DNA of 64,000 nt from Selenobaculum gibii (GTDB lineage Bacteria > Bacillota > Negativicutes > ICN-92133). This document shows, piece by piece, positions 55,364 to 64,000 of this stretch (within the stretch, counting starts at the first letter, position 1; each line of letters opens with the position of its first letter). Both the position numbers and the translations under genes were made by a program. The stretch spans positions 907,501 to 971,500 of the forward strand of contig NZ_CP120678.1 in the NCBI RefSeq assembly GCF_030273445.1, given 5' to 3'. The notes beneath the pieces were generated by a model that was not told the DNA's origin, ran no database searches, and saw only the letters and a list, made by a program, of their open reading frames with translations.

Positions 55364-56673
55364 TGGCGAAGGTAATTATAATTGGTGCGGGTCTAGCTGG
55401 CAGTGAGGCTGCTTGGCAGATTGCACAAAGAGGAATAGATGTAGATTTATATGAAATGAGACCTAAGGTTTCTACTCCAGCACATCATACGGAGAATTTT
55501 GCTGAATTGGTTTGTAGCAATTCTTTACGTGGGGCAGGTCTCGAAAATGCAGTGGGTTTGCTAAAAGAAGAAATGCGTCAAATGGATTCTTTAATCATGG
55601 AAGCTGCTGATGCCAACAGAGTGCCTGCTGGTGGTGCTTTGGCTGTTGATCGTGAAGGTTTTAGTAAATATATTACAGAAAAGATCATAAACCATCCGCG
55701 TATCAATATAATAAATGAGGAAGTAAAACATATAATTGAAACGGATTCTCCAATGATTATTGCTAGTGGTCCGCTTACTTCCGATTTGCTGTCAAAAGAA
55801 ATTGCTAAATTAACAGGGCAAGAATACTTGTATTTTTATGATGCAGCTGCACCGATTGTTGTTTATGAATCTTTGAATATGGATAGAGCTTATAAAGCCT
55901 CTAGATATGGAAAAGGTGATGCGGACTATATCAATTGTCCAATGAATAAAGAAGAATATGAACTTTTTTGGAATGAGCTTGTCAATGCTGAAAGAACAGC
56001 GACGAAAGATTTTGAAAAAGCGATTTTTTTTGAAGGATGTATGCCTGTTGAAGAGATGGCAAGTCGCGGCATAGATACGCTTCGTTATGGCCCATTGAAA
56101 CCAGTTGGGTTAGAGCATCCAGTAACAGGCGAAAAACCTTATGCCGTAGTGCAGCTAAGGCAGGATAATTATGCAGCAAGTTTATATAATATCGTTGGAT
56201 TTCAAACTCATTTAAAATGGCCAGAGCAAAAAAGAGTATTTGGGTTGATTCCGGGTTTGGATACAGCGGAGTTTGTGCGGTATGGTGTAATGCATCGTAA
56301 TACGTTTATTAATTCTCCAATGGTGTTAAGTCCTACCTTACAATTAAAATCTAACGCAAAAATTTTCTTTGCTGGACAGATGACAGGGGTCGAAGGATAT
56401 ATTGAGTCAGCATCAGGTGGTTTGATAGCAGGAATTAATGCGGCGCGTTTGATGGAAGAAAAGGAACCAGTTGTTTTCCCAGAGGATACAGCACATGGCG
56501 CATTATGCCATTATATTACACAGGCAGAAAGTAAAAAATTTCAACCGATGAATGTGAATTTTGGATTGTTACCACCGCTGGGTGAAAGAATTCGTGATAA
56601 AAAGGAAAAAAATCGTACAATTGCAATGAGGGCATTAGCAAGTTTGCAGAAATTTAAAGATAGTTTAGAATAA
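55363..56673 (+). CDS. trmFO: TrmFO, folate-dependent tRNA (uracil-54) methyltransferase
   Basis: 436 residues from GTG at 55363, overlapping the topA stop. FAD motif [19 protein letters not shown], then [23 protein letters not shown] with a catalytic Cys, [14 protein letters not shown] with the second Cys, and [15 protein letters not shown]. Forms ribothymidine 54 in the T-loop using methylene-THF. In Bacillus it sits between topA and xerC; here hslV follows directly. Confidence 0.97.
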   Translation: MAKVIIIGAGLAGSEAAWQIAQRGIDVDLYEMRPKVSTPAHHTENFAELVCSNSLRGAGLENAVGLLKEEMRQMDSLIMEAADANRVPAGGALAVDREGFSKYITEKIINHPRINIINEEVKHIIETDSPMIIASGPLTSDLLSKEIAKLTGQEYLYFYDAAAPIVVYESLNMDRAYKASRYGKGDADYINCPMNKEEYELFWNELVNAERTATKDFEKAIFFEGCMPVEEMASRGIDTLRYGPLKPVGLEHPVTGEKPYAVVQLRQDNYAASLYNIVGFQTHLKWPEQKRVFGLIPGLDTAEFVRYGVMHRNTFINSPMVLSPTLQLKSNAKIFFAGQMTGVEGYIESASGGLIAGINAARLMEEKEPVVFPEDTAHGALCHYITQAESKKFQPMNVNFGLLPPLGERIRDKKEKNRTIAMRALASLQKFKDSLE

Positions 56674-56693
56674 ATCGTACTGGGGGCGAAAAT

Positions 56694-57227
56694 ATGTTTC
56701 ATGCAACAACGATTGTAGCGGTTAAACATAAAGGAAAAACTGCAATTGCTGGAGATGGTCAAGTAACATTTGGCGGCAATACAGTAATGAAGCATAATGC
56801 AAAAAAAGTAAGAAGATTGTATCATGGTAAAGTTTTAGCTGGGTTTGCTGGTTCAGTAGCAGATGCTTTTACTTTGTTTTCTAAATTTGAGACTAAATTA
56901 GAAGAATTTAATGGGAATTTGATGCGCGCAGCTGTGGAGCTTGCTAAAGACTGGCGTACAGATCGTGTACTCAGAAAATTAGAAGCTTTGCTTATCGTAT
57001 TAGATAGTGAAAAAATGTTTATCTTATCAGGAAATGGTGAAGTAATAGAACCAGATGATGGTGTAACAGCAATTGGTTCAGGTGGGGCTTATGCGCTTGC
57101 GGCCGCACGGGGGATGGTAAAACATTCTGAGCTAACAGCGTCTGAAATAGCATGTGAGGCTTTAGAAATAGCGGCTGATATTTGTGTGTTTACAAATCAC
57201 CATATTACTGTGGAAGAGTTAGAATAG
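56694..57227 (+). CDS. hslV: HslV (ClpQ), ATP-dependent protease catalytic subunit
   Basis: 177 residues. The mature enzyme starts at Thr5 ([20 protein letters not shown]), the N-terminal nucleophile as in proteasome beta subunits. [24 protein letters not shown] and [15 protein letters not shown] are family motifs. Forms a 12-subunit chamber with HslU. GGGGGCG precedes the ATG. Confidence 0.97.
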   Translation: MFHATTIVAVKHKGKTAIAGDGQVTFGGNTVMKHNAKKVRRLYHGKVLAGFAGSVADAFTLFSKFETKLEEFNGNLMRAAVELAKDWRTDRVLRKLEALLIVLDSEKMFILSGNGEVIEPDDGVTAIGSGGAYALAAARGMVKHSELTASEIACEALEIAADICVFTNHHITVEELE

Positions 57228-57238
57228 GAGGGAGTATT

Positions 57239-58624
57239 TTGAACGAGCAAACACCTAAACAAATAGTTCAAGAATTAGATAAATATATTATTGGTCAAGC
57301 ACAGGCGAAGAAATCCGTAGCTATTGCACTTAGAAATCGTTGGCGTAGCAAACAATTATCGGAAGATTTGAAAGATGAAATTATTCCTAAAAATATATTA
57401 ATGATCGGATCAACTGGTGTTGGTAAAACAGAAATCGCAAGAAGACTTGCTAAGCTTGTACATGCTCCTTTTGTAAAAGTTGAAGCAACTAAGTTCACAG
57501 AAGTTGGGTATGTAGGACGAGATGTTGAATCAATGATTCGCGATTTGGCGGAAACCGCAATTCGAATGGTGAAGCAAGAAAGGATGTTAGAAGTAAATGA
57601 TCGTGCGAAATCTTTAGCGGAAGAAAGAATTGTTGATTATTTTATTCCAACACAGAAGAAAGAAATGCGAAATCCATTAGAGGCTTTATTTAGTGCAAAA
57701 ACGGTTGAGCAGCCAGAGGCAGAAGCGGAGGAAAAACCACAATATCAAGCGGGAAAAGATTGGTTTAGAAAAAGATTAGCCTCTGGTGAAATGGAAGAAG
57801 AATTGATTGAAATTACGGTGGAAGATAATGGTGGTCCTATGGTTGGGATGTTTGCTGGATCTGGTATTGAGGAAATGGGAAATAACATTCAAGATATGAT
57901 TAGCAATATACTGCCAAAGAAACCCAAAAAACGTAAGGTCACAGTCGCGAATGCGAGAAAGATTTTTACTCAAGAAGAAGCACAGAAGCTTATTGATATG
58001 GATGAAGTGATTTCTGCGGGGACAAAATTAGCAGAAGATAGCGGTATTATATTTTTAGATGAAATCGATAAAGTTGCAGGAAGAAGTAATTCTTCAGGCC
58101 CGGATGTTTCTCGTGAAGGAGTTCAAAGAGACATTCTTCCAATCGTAGAAGGATCTACGGTGGTTACAAAATATGGACCAATAAAAACCGATCATATACT
58201 TTTTATTGCTGCGGGTGCGTTTCATGTATCTAAACCTTCGGATTTAATCCCCGAATTACAAGGGCGTTTTCCAATTCGTGTAGAGTTAACGAACTTGTCA
58301 AAAGAGAACTTTAAACAAATTCTTACTGAACCTGCAAATGCATTGTTAAAGCAATATCGTTCGTTATTGGCAACTGAGGGCGTAAAAATTGAATTTACTG
58401 AAGATGCTATTGATGAATTGGCGCAGATTGCATGTGATGTAAATGAGCAGACAGAAAATATTGGAGCGAGACGTCTTCATACGATTTTGGAAAAATTGTT
58501 AGAAGATTTAGCTTTTGAAGCACCTGATTTAGAAATAAAAGATATCGAAATAAATCGTGCTTATGTACAATCAAAATTATCACATATTGTTGTAAATCAA
58601 GACTTAAGTCACTTTATTTTATAA
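57239..58624 (+). CDS. hslU: HslU (ClpY), ATPase subunit of HslUV protease
   Basis: 461 residues from TTG at 57239, after AGGAGGGAG; a start inside hslV would add a tail unlike the family. [21 protein letters not shown], Walker [16 protein letters not shown], the intermediate I-domain (about residues 110-240), Walker [24 protein letters not shown] and sensor [13 protein letters not shown]. Unfolds substrates for HslV. A terminator separates it from codY. Confidence 0.97.
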   Translation: MNEQTPKQIVQELDKYIIGQAQAKKSVAIALRNRWRSKQLSEDLKDEIIPKNILMIGSTGVGKTEIARRLAKLVHAPFVKVEATKFTEVGYVGRDVESMIRDLAETAIRMVKQERMLEVNDRAKSLAEERIVDYFIPTQKKEMRNPLEALFSAKTVEQPEAEAEEKPQYQAGKDWFRKRLASGEMEEELIEITVEDNGGPMVGMFAGSGIEEMGNNIQDMISNILPKKPKKRKVTVANARKIFTQEEAQKLIDMDEVISAGTKLAEDSGIIFLDEIDKVAGRSNSSGPDVSREGVQRDILPIVEGSTVVTKYGPIKTDHILFIAAGAFHVSKPSDLIPELQGRFPIRVELTNLSKENFKQILTEPANALLKQYRSLLATEGVKIEFTEDAIDELAQIACDVNEQTENIGARRLHTILEKLLEDLAFEAPDLEIKDIEINRAYVQSKLSHIVVNQDLSHFIL

Positions 58625-58674
58625 TAATAAAGAAATTTTATTATTTTAGTACAATTATTTTAATTATCGTGTTA

Positions 58675-58722
58675 ATATATATAATATGGTGTAGGATTGC
58701 GCCATATTATATATTTTTTTTT
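58675..58722 (+). terminator. Terminator between hslU and codY
   Basis: TATATAATATGGTG pairs with CGCCATATTATATA, followed by nine T that run close to the codY ribosome-binding site (GAAAGGAAGG). It could end the dprA-hslU transcript or act as an attenuator for codY. Confidence 0.75.
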
Positions 58723-58740
58723 TGAAAGGAAGGCTGTTTT

Positions 58741-59517
58741 GTGACTTCATTATTGGAACGTACGCGCAAAATTAATAAATTATTACAAAAATCGGAAAAT
58801 GTAGAATATAGCGAAATATCTAAAGTTCTTAGTAGTGTAATCGGTGCTAATATATATATTGTAAGTAAAATTGGAGAAATCTTTGGACATGCTTTTATTG
58901 ATGATTTTGAATGTGAGTTAATGATTGATAAAGTTGTTATGCAAGGTGCGTTCCCAAAACATTATGTAAATTGGCTTTTAAATATAGAAGAAACTTCATC
59001 TAATTTGAAATTAAAAAGTGGGATTTGTGCATTTAGTCAAGACACTGAATGCATTTTCCATGGGAAAAACACTACAATTGTACCGATTTATGGCGTTGGT
59101 GAACGAATAGGAACATTGATCATTGCTAAATTTGACGAAGAGTTTACAGATGAAGATTTAGTTTTAGCTGAGTATGGGGCAACTGTTGTTGGAATGGAAA
59201 TGCTTAGAGACCGTACACAAAAGATTGAAAGTGAAGCAAGAAAAAAGGCCACAGTACAGATTGCTTTGGCAACGCTTTCTTATTCGGAAGTTGAAGCTGC
59301 AATCAACATTCTAGGTGAACTTGATGGAGATGAAGGACTTCTAGTTGCTAGCAAGATAGCGGATAGAGTAGGAATTACTCGTTCAGTTATTGTCAATGCT
59401 TTACGAAAATTTGAAAGTGCCGGTGTTATTGAATCAAAGTCATTGGGAATGAAAGGTACTTATATAAAAGTGCTAAATGAGTACTTGTTAGAAGAAATTG
59501 AAAAATTGAAAAATTGA
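58741..59517 (+). CDS. codY: CodY, GTP- and branched-chain-amino-acid-responsive repressor
   Basis: 258 residues from GTG at 58741. An N-terminal GAF domain binds isoleucine/valine (SLLERTRKINKLLQ, VIGANIYIVSKIGEIFG, then YGVGERIGTLIIAKF). The C-terminal winged helix has LLVASKIADRVGITRSVIVN and ALRKFESAGVIESKSLGMKG. CodY represses nutrient-scavenging, motility and competence genes when cells are well fed. It stands just before the flagellar operon as in Bacillus. Confidence 0.97.
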   Translation: MTSLLERTRKINKLLQKSENVEYSEISKVLSSVIGANIYIVSKIGEIFGHAFIDDFECELMIDKVVMQGAFPKHYVNWLLNIEETSSNLKLKSGICAFSQDTECIFHGKNTTIVPIYGVGERIGTLIIAKFDEEFTDEDLVLAEYGATVVGMEMLRDRTQKIESEARKKATVQIALATLSYSEVEAAINILGELDGDEGLLVASKIADRVGITRSVIVNALRKFESAGVIESKSLGMKGTYIKVLNEYLLEEIEKLKN

Positions 59518-59541
59518 AAGGTAAATGCAATTCCCAAATAT

Positions 59542-59573
59542 AAAATCTCGTACTGTTTACAGCACGGGATTTT
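59542..59573 (+). terminator. Terminator-like hairpin after codY
   Basis: AAAATCTCGT pairs with ACGGGATTTT around CTGTTTACAG, which itself pairs. The downstream T-run is broken (TTTTGG), so termination may be partial. Confidence 0.6.
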
Positions 59574-59575
59574 GG

Positions 59576-59704
59576 TAGTTTTAGGACAATCTTAGGACAA
59601 TTCGACTATCTTCTACTTTTGGATAAATATTTTAATTGTTTTTCAAAGGAATTTTATAGAAAAGTGTAGAAACATAGTCGTAGAAATGAAAAATAATGTA
59701 GAAA
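59576..59704 (+). promoter_or_regulatory. Upstream region of flagellar operon with short direct repeats
   Basis: TTAGGACAAT occurs twice about 11 bases apart (around 59580-59601), and GTAGAAA occurs three times (59666, 59680 and 59698), all between codY and flgB. Spaced direct repeats of this kind can be regulator sites; the protein is unknown. No clear sigma-D-type promoter was recognised. Confidence 0.4.
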
Positions 59705-59759
59705 TATATGATATGTGAATTGCAATGGATTGCTTCATTTTATGATATGGAGGGATAAA

Positions 59760-60173
59760 ATGTTAGAACAAATTGTTGGGTCGTCGATGGTAAACTCTTT
59801 AAGTGGAGCCTTAGGCGCGGCGGAGTTAAGACATAAAGTGATAAGTAATAATATTGCAAATGTAAATACGCCTCATTTTAAAAAAAGTGTTGTCGATTTC
59901 GAAGAGTTGTTAGCGAAAGAATTGCAACCAGATACAAATAAATTAGCGTTAACAAAAACAAATGCTAAACATCTGCCTCTATCGAAAAGCGGCGGAGTAT
60001 CTCCTGAAATTAGAACAATAAATAATACGACAATGCGGACTGATGGAAATAATGTTGACATTGATGAAGAAATGGCTGGACTTGCAAAAAATAATATTTA
60101 TTATAATGCTGTGGCTAGACAAATCGGAAGTTACTTCAATACAATGAAGTCAATTGCCTCAGGTCAAAAATAG
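59760..60173 (+). CDS. flgB: FlgB, flagellar basal-body rod protein
   Basis: 137 residues from ATG at 59760 after GGAGGGA. Short proximal rod protein with the rod-family N terminus (LGAAELRHKVISNNIANVNTPHFKK) and C terminus (NNIYYNAVARQIGSYFNTMKSIASG). Exported through the flagellar type III apparatus to form the rod in the envelope. First gene of the operon. Confidence 0.96.
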   Translation: MLEQIVGSSMVNSLSGALGAAELRHKVISNNIANVNTPHFKKSVVDFEELLAKELQPDTNKLALTKTNAKHLPLSKSGGVSPEIRTINNTTMRTDGNNVDIDEEMAGLAKNNIYYNAVARQIGSYFNTMKSIASGQK

Positions 60174-60217
60174 AGTAAAGACAAGTTTGTTTTGAATTGA
60201 GATAAGGAGAGGTTAAA

Positions 60218-60658
60218 ATGGGAATGTTTGATGCGATTGATGCTGCAGCATCGGGGCTTACAGCTGAAAGGTTACGAATGGATGTTATCTCAAATAACTT
60301 AGCAAATGTAAATACAACGAGAACTCCAGAAGGCGGATCATATAAGAGAAAGCTGGTCGTATTTGAACCGAGAAATCAACAAGGTCTGTCTTTTGCAAAG
60401 ACATTGTCAGGTGAAATGCAACAGTCAGGTGAAGGTGTGCGAGCGGTAGGGATTATTTCAGATGATACGCCGGGAAATACAATTTATGACCCAAATCATC
60501 CTGATGCGAATAAAGATGGATATGTTGAAATGCCAAATGTAAATGTTGTAAATGAAATGGTTGATATGATTACAGCATCAAGGGCCTATGAAGCAAACGT
60601 TACTGCGGTAAATACGGCTAAAAGTATGGCGATGAAAGCGTTGGATATTGGAAAATAA
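60218..60658 (+). CDS. flgC: FlgC, flagellar basal-body rod protein
   Basis: 146 residues. FDAIDAAASGLTAERLRMDVISNNLANVNTTRT at the start carries the flagellar rod signature (seen in segments), then YDPNHPDANKDGYVEMPNVN and a C-terminal helix ASRAYEANVTAVNTAKSMAM. It builds the proximal rod with FlgB. AAGGAGAGG precedes the ATG. Confidence 0.97.
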   Translation: MGMFDAIDAAASGLTAERLRMDVISNNLANVNTTRTPEGGSYKRKLVVFEPRNQQGLSFAKTLSGEMQQSGEGVRAVGIISDDTPGNTIYDPNHPDANKDGYVEMPNVNVVNEMVDMITASRAYEANVTAVNTAKSMAMKALDIGK

Positions 60659-60677
60659 CAAGGTAGGTGTGCAATTT

Positions 60678-60977
60678 ATGCAAGTTGAGAAATTACAGTT
60701 AACGCCAGTTAGAAGTAGTGCGATAAGTAATATAAATCAAACTGCGGAGGTAGAGGGGAAAAGCTTCGGAGACTTTTTTAAGGAGTCGTTAAATGAAGTG
60801 AATAATCTACAACTAAAAAGTCGTGATGCATCTATTGATTTAGCGGCTGGAAAAGTGAATGATATATCGCAAGTTGTAATTGCAGGTGAAAAAGCAGGAG
60901 TTGCTTTACAGTTAACTATGCAGATACGTAATAAGGTAGTAGAAGCATATCAAGAAGTTATGCGTATGCAAGTTTGA
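60678..60977 (+). CDS. fliE: FliE, flagellar hook-basal body complex protein
   Basis: 99 residues from ATG at 60678 after AAGGTAGGTG; an ATG inside flgC is rejected. GKSFGDFFKESLNEVNNLQ and the C-terminal VALQLTMQIRNKVVEAYQEV and MRMQV are typical. FliE joins the MS ring to the rod. Confidence 0.95.
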   Translation: MQVEKLQLTPVRSSAISNINQTAEVEGKSFGDFFKESLNEVNNLQLKSRDASIDLAAGKVNDISQVVIAGEKAGVALQLTMQIRNKVVEAYQEVMRMQV

Positions 60978-61020
60978 TTATAATTTTTAGTATCTGTGTT
61001 TAGGCGAAAGGATTGAGACG

Positions 61021-62592
61021 ATGGCAGACTGGAAGGAACAGTCTCTGCGTGTTTGGCGAAAACTAGGTAAAAAAGAACGTTATACGATTATTGGATCGGC
61101 GATATGTTTAATGATTGCTATTTTAGGGTGGAGTTATTGGTGGGGTGGAAAACCCGATATGGTTCCATTGTTTACCGGTATGGAAGCCAAAGACGCAGGT
61201 GAAGTTGCAGCAAAACTAAAGGAAATGAAAATTACTTATGAACCTCAGGAAACATCAAGTGGTACTTCTATATTAGTACAGGCAAAAGATGTTCATAGTG
61301 CACGGTTAGAACTTGCAACGCAAGGGCTTCCAAGAGGAAAAAAAGGCTTTGAAATTTTTGATGATAGCAAATTAGGTGTAACCGAATTTCAAAATAAAGT
61401 AAATTATCTGCAAGCTTTACAAGGCGAACTTACAAGAACAATTGAAGAACTGGAGGAAGTAGAAAAAGCACGTGTACATATTGTACTTCCGGAAGATAGC
61501 TTATATAAAAAGAATGAGAAACCGGCAACTGCTTCTATTATGCTTAAATTAAGACCTAATGCTCAATTGACAAAACAGCAGGTAAAAGGGATTGTTAATT
61601 TAGCATCGCATAGTGTACAGAGCTTATTACCGGAAAATGTAACAATTGTTGACAATATGGGTAAGGTTTTAAATGATCCGGAAGATGATGAAAAATCGGT
61701 GGGAAATGTTACGTTAACGCAATTAGATATGACGAAAAAAATTCAAGAAAGATTGCAAAGAGACGTACAGTCTTTGTTAGATCAAGTAATTGGTGAGGGA
61801 AAGGCTGTTGCCAGAGTTAATGTAGAATTGAGCTTCGATCAAAGGACAATGGATAAACAGGTTTTTGAACCGGTTGTTGATGATTCAGGAATTATTCGCA
61901 GTTCGCAACAAACAAATGAAACTTATAGTGGTTCATCGGAAACGCCAGGAGGCCCAGCAGGGACAGCTTCTAATATTCCAGGATATGTTACATCAAATGG
62001 AAATAATAAATCTGATTATACCAAAAAAGAAGTAACGAAAAATTATGAAATAAATGAAACGAAAGAAAAGGTTGTAGCAGCTCCTGGGTCTATTAAGCGA
62101 TTGACTGTTGCAGTATTAGTGGATGAACAAGTAACACCAACGCAACAGGAAAGTTTGCAAAGAGCGGTTGCTTCGTCAATTGGTTTAAATACGGAACGAG
62201 GCGATATGATTTCTGTTGAGGCTTTACCATTTAGTACAGATGCATTTGATAGACAGGCTCGCGCTGAACAGGATGCAGCAGCAAAAGAACAACAGATATT
62301 CTGGTTGCAAATCGGCTTGCTTGTATTGATTTTAGGGGCAATCGCGGTATACTTCATTAATAAACGCCGTAAAGAACGTCTGGAACGAGAAGAGCAAGAA
62401 CGTCTTGCTATGGAAGCATTGGCTGCGAAAGAACAAGCAGCTACGTTTATAGATACGAATATTGATAATGAACCAGAATTAAGTCCAGAAGAACAAACAA
62501 AATTAAATGAACGTAAAGTAATTGAGGATATGATTAGAACGCGTCCAGAGGATGTTGCTCAAATCGTAAAAACTTGGTTGGCTGATGAATAA
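61021..62592 (+). CDS. fliF: FliF, flagellar MS-ring protein
   Basis: 523 residues. Two membrane segments frame a large periplasmic part: YTIIGSAICLMIAILGWSYW near residue 20 and IFWLQIGLLVLILGAIAVYF near 425. The first ring-building motif (VPLFTGMEAKDAGEVAAKLKE) and the repeated LPRGKKGFEIFDDSKLGVTEF region are present; PGSIKRLTVAVLVDE follows. The C-terminal end (RKVIEDMIRTRPEDVAQIVK, then TWLADE) binds FliG. AAAGGATTGAG precedes the ATG. Confidence 0.97.
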   Translation: MADWKEQSLRVWRKLGKKERYTIIGSAICLMIAILGWSYWWGGKPDMVPLFTGMEAKDAGEVAAKLKEMKITYEPQETSSGTSILVQAKDVHSARLELATQGLPRGKKGFEIFDDSKLGVTEFQNKVNYLQALQGELTRTIEELEEVEKARVHIVLPEDSLYKKNEKPATASIMLKLRPNAQLTKQQVKGIVNLASHSVQSLLPENVTIVDNMGKVLNDPEDDEKSVGNVTLTQLDMTKKIQERLQRDVQSLLDQVIGEGKAVARVNVELSFDQRTMDKQVFEPVVDDSGIIRSSQQTNETYSGSSETPGGPAGTASNIPGYVTSNGNNKSDYTKKEVTKNYEINETKEKVVAAPGSIKRLTVAVLVDEQVTPTQQESLQRAVASSIGLNTERGDMISVEALPFSTDAFDRQARAEQDAAAKEQQIFWLQIGLLVLILGAIAVYFINKRRKERLEREEQERLAMEALAAKEQAATFIDTNIDNEPELSPEEQTKLNERKVIEDMIRTRPEDVAQIVKTWLADE

Positions 62593-62608
62593 AAGGAGGT
62601 TGTGATGA

Positions 62609-63628
62609 ATGGATATGTATGGCGCTAGTAAAGAGATGTCGACGAAACAAAAGGCAGCAATATTTTTCATTGCAATGGGGCCCGAATGTTCAGCCCAACT
62701 ATTTAAGCATTTGCGCGAAGATGAAATAGAAAAACTTACTTTAGAAATTGCAAATCAAAGACAAGTGAGTCAAGAGGATAAAGATAAAGTAATTAGTGAG
62801 TTTTATCAAATGCTAGTTGCGAAAGAATATATATCCTCTGGTGGTTTGGATTATGCAAGAGAAGTGTTGGAAAAAGCGCTTGGAACGGAAAAGGCGGTCA
62901 ATATTATAAACCGCCTAACTTCCAGCTTGCAAATACGCCCTTTCGATTTTGCAAGAAAAACTGATCCAGGTCAATTGTTGAACTTTATTCAAAGTGAACA
63001 TCCGCAAACGATTGCTCTAATTATGGCGTATTTACAGCCAGAACAATCCGCAGCGATTTTATCTGGATTGCCAGCGGAACGACAAGTTGAAGTTGCAAAA
63101 AGAATTGCAACAATGGATCGTACCTCTCCAGATGTACTTAGAGATGTGGAACGTGTTTTAGAAAGAAAATTATCTTCGCTTGTATCACAAGATTTCACAG
63201 CAGCTGGGGGAATTCAATCAATCGTAGAAGTATTAAATCGTGTTGATCGGAGTACGGAGCGTACAATTATAGAAAACTTAGAAGTTGAAAATCCAGAATT
63301 GGCTGAAGAAATTAAACGGCTTATGTTTGTATTTGAAGATATTGTTATGCTTGATGATCGTTCACTACAGATGGTACTACGCGAAATCGATTCCAAAGAT
63401 TTGGCACTTGCATTAAAAGCAACATCTCCAGAGGTTGGCGAAAAAATATACAAAAATATGTCAAAACGCGCTGCGGATATGTTACGTGAAGAAATTGAGT
63501 ACATGGGACCTGTTAAAATTCGCGATGTTGAAGAATCTCAACAAAAGGTTGTTAATGTAATTAGACGCCTTGAAGAGTCTGGTGAAATTGTTGTAGCACG
63601 TGGTAAGGGAGACGAAATGATTGTCTAG
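62609..63628 (+). CDS. fliG: FliG, flagellar motor switch protein
   Basis: 339 residues. STKQKAAIFFIAMGPECSAQ binds FliF; the middle domain has EHPQTIALIMAYLQPEQSA with the EHPQ motif for FliM; the C-terminal motor domain has FVFEDIVMLDDRSLQMVLRE with charged residues that meet the stator. It couples ion flow to rotation and switching. AAAGGAGGTTGTG precedes the ATG. Confidence 0.98.
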   Translation: MDMYGASKEMSTKQKAAIFFIAMGPECSAQLFKHLREDEIEKLTLEIANQRQVSQEDKDKVISEFYQMLVAKEYISSGGLDYAREVLEKALGTEKAVNIINRLTSSLQIRPFDFARKTDPGQLLNFIQSEHPQTIALIMAYLQPEQSAAILSGLPAERQVEVAKRIATMDRTSPDVLRDVERVLERKLSSLVSQDFTAAGGIQSIVEVLNRVDRSTERTIIENLEVENPELAEEIKRLMFVFEDIVMLDDRSLQMVLREIDSKDLALALKATSPEVGEKIYKNMSKRAADMLREEIEYMGPVKIRDVEESQQKVVNVIRRLEESGEIVVARGKGDEMIV

Positions 63629-64000
63629 AGTGATAAAAGGTGCTGTGTTACAAGATGATAATCCAAAAGTAGTAGATATTCCGCGAATTATAGTTTCAAG
63701 TACCATGTTAAATGATGATGTGATAAGTGAAGAAGACAGAAAATTTGCTGCTGCGTGTGAAGTTTTTATGGCAGAACAACAAAAAAAAGCAGAAGTGTGT
63801 TTAAGTGATGCTCAGACGCAGGCAAGCAAGATTTTAGTAGAAGCACAGAGTAAGTATGATGGGTTTCTCAACCAAGCAAAGGTTGAAGCTGAAGAGTTAA
63901 AAACAGCAGCTAAAGAAGAGGGATATCGTTTAGGATATGATGAGGGGTATGCAACCGCTTTAGAACAAGTGAAAAAAGAAATGGAAACAGCTATTGAAGA
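63621..64000 (+). CDS. fliH: FliH, flagellar export regulator, 5' part
   Basis: The frame opens at TTG 63621, overlapping the fliG stop by eight bases, and runs off the right edge; GTG at 63630 is an alternative. The visible ~127 residues start SRVIKGAVLQDDNPKVVDIP and become a long charged helix rich in Ala, Glu and Lys (AEVCLSDAQTQASKILVEAQ, EEGYRLGYDEGYATALEQVK), including Gly spaced at GxxxG-like intervals. This fits FliH, which regulates the FliI ATPase. Confidence 0.9.
   Translation, partial: MSRVIKGAVLQDDNPKVVDIPRIIVSSTMLNDDVISEEDRKFAAACEVFMAEQQKKAEVCLSDAQTQASKILVEAQSKYDGFLNQAKVEAEELKTAAKEEGYRLGYDEGYATALEQVKKEMETAIE

Overview
The window is about 64 kb of AT-rich bacterial chromosome. 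It looks like a diderm Firmicute of the class Negativicutes. The evidence is a Bacillus-type run of dprA, topA, trmFO, hslVU, codY and flgB onward, short-form HisG paired with HisZ, and Clostridia-like pur and his operons, together with genes expected of a cell with an outer membrane (a phosphoethanolamine-transferase-type sulfatase, a HlyD-type adaptor, a YibQ-type deacetylase). I cannot name the genus. No rRNA or tRNA gene was seen.

Region 1 (1-9.7 kb) is an accessory, decaying region. A more GC-rich old-yellow-enzyme-type oxidoreductase and a ferredoxin-nitroreductase open it. Then come a TetR regulator divergent from an EFR1-type flavodoxin-ferredoxin, a radical SAM protein, and a graveyard: an internally deleted iron alcohol dehydrogenase cut by an IS3-family remnant, a duplicated nitroreductase segment of which one copy lost its 3' half, a tannase-like fragment and a truncated acetyltransferase. 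Two copies of a ~300 bp repeat at 2.15-2.45 and 8.53-8.85 kb bracket the region. Each carries a sigma-A promoter, a structured RNA and a terminator that competes with the RNA's closing stem, which resembles a riboswitch or an autonomous small RNA. At 8.94-9.23 kb lies a compact candidate type I toxin-antitoxin module: a 21-residue hydrophobic peptide, a consensus antisense promoter, an antisense terminator overlapping the peptide's 3' end, and long-range mRNA pairing.

Region 2 (10.3-18.2 kb) is the purine operon purE-C-F-M-N-H-D behind a long structured leader. It supplies most steps from PRPP to IMP; purL/Q/S, purB and purK are not here. Two inverted, diverged copies of a ~120 bp palindromic element lie at 11.25 and 18.9 kb.

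Region 3 (18.3-26.1 kb) holds a DUF456 membrane protein, an M16C metallopeptidase, an M19 dipeptidase, a TetR regulator and a HlyD-like adaptor. It ends in a CRISPR array of 16 repeats and 15 spacers with no cas genes in the window.

Region 4 (26.4-36.8 kb) is histidine biosynthesis: yerC-like, hisZ and an HD-domain gene, an antisense hydroxyacid dehydrogenase, then hisG-D-C-B-H-A-F-IE and a SagB-type nitroreductase. No recognised histidinol-phosphatase is present, which makes the HD gene a candidate.

Region 5 (37-52 kb) contains envelope and housekeeping genes: the sulfatase-type transferase, a small Cys-rich protein, YibQ, a TtcA-like protein, a CBS pyrophosphatase, pcrA, ligA, nicotinate phosphoribosyltransferase, folP-folB-folK and a glycolipid glycosyltransferase.

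Region 6 (52-64 kb) is dprA-topA-trmFO-hslV-hslU-codY followed by the flagellar basal-body operon flgB-flgC-fliE-fliF-fliG-fliH, which runs off the right edge. The order matches Bacillus except that xerC/codV is missing between trmFO and hslV.
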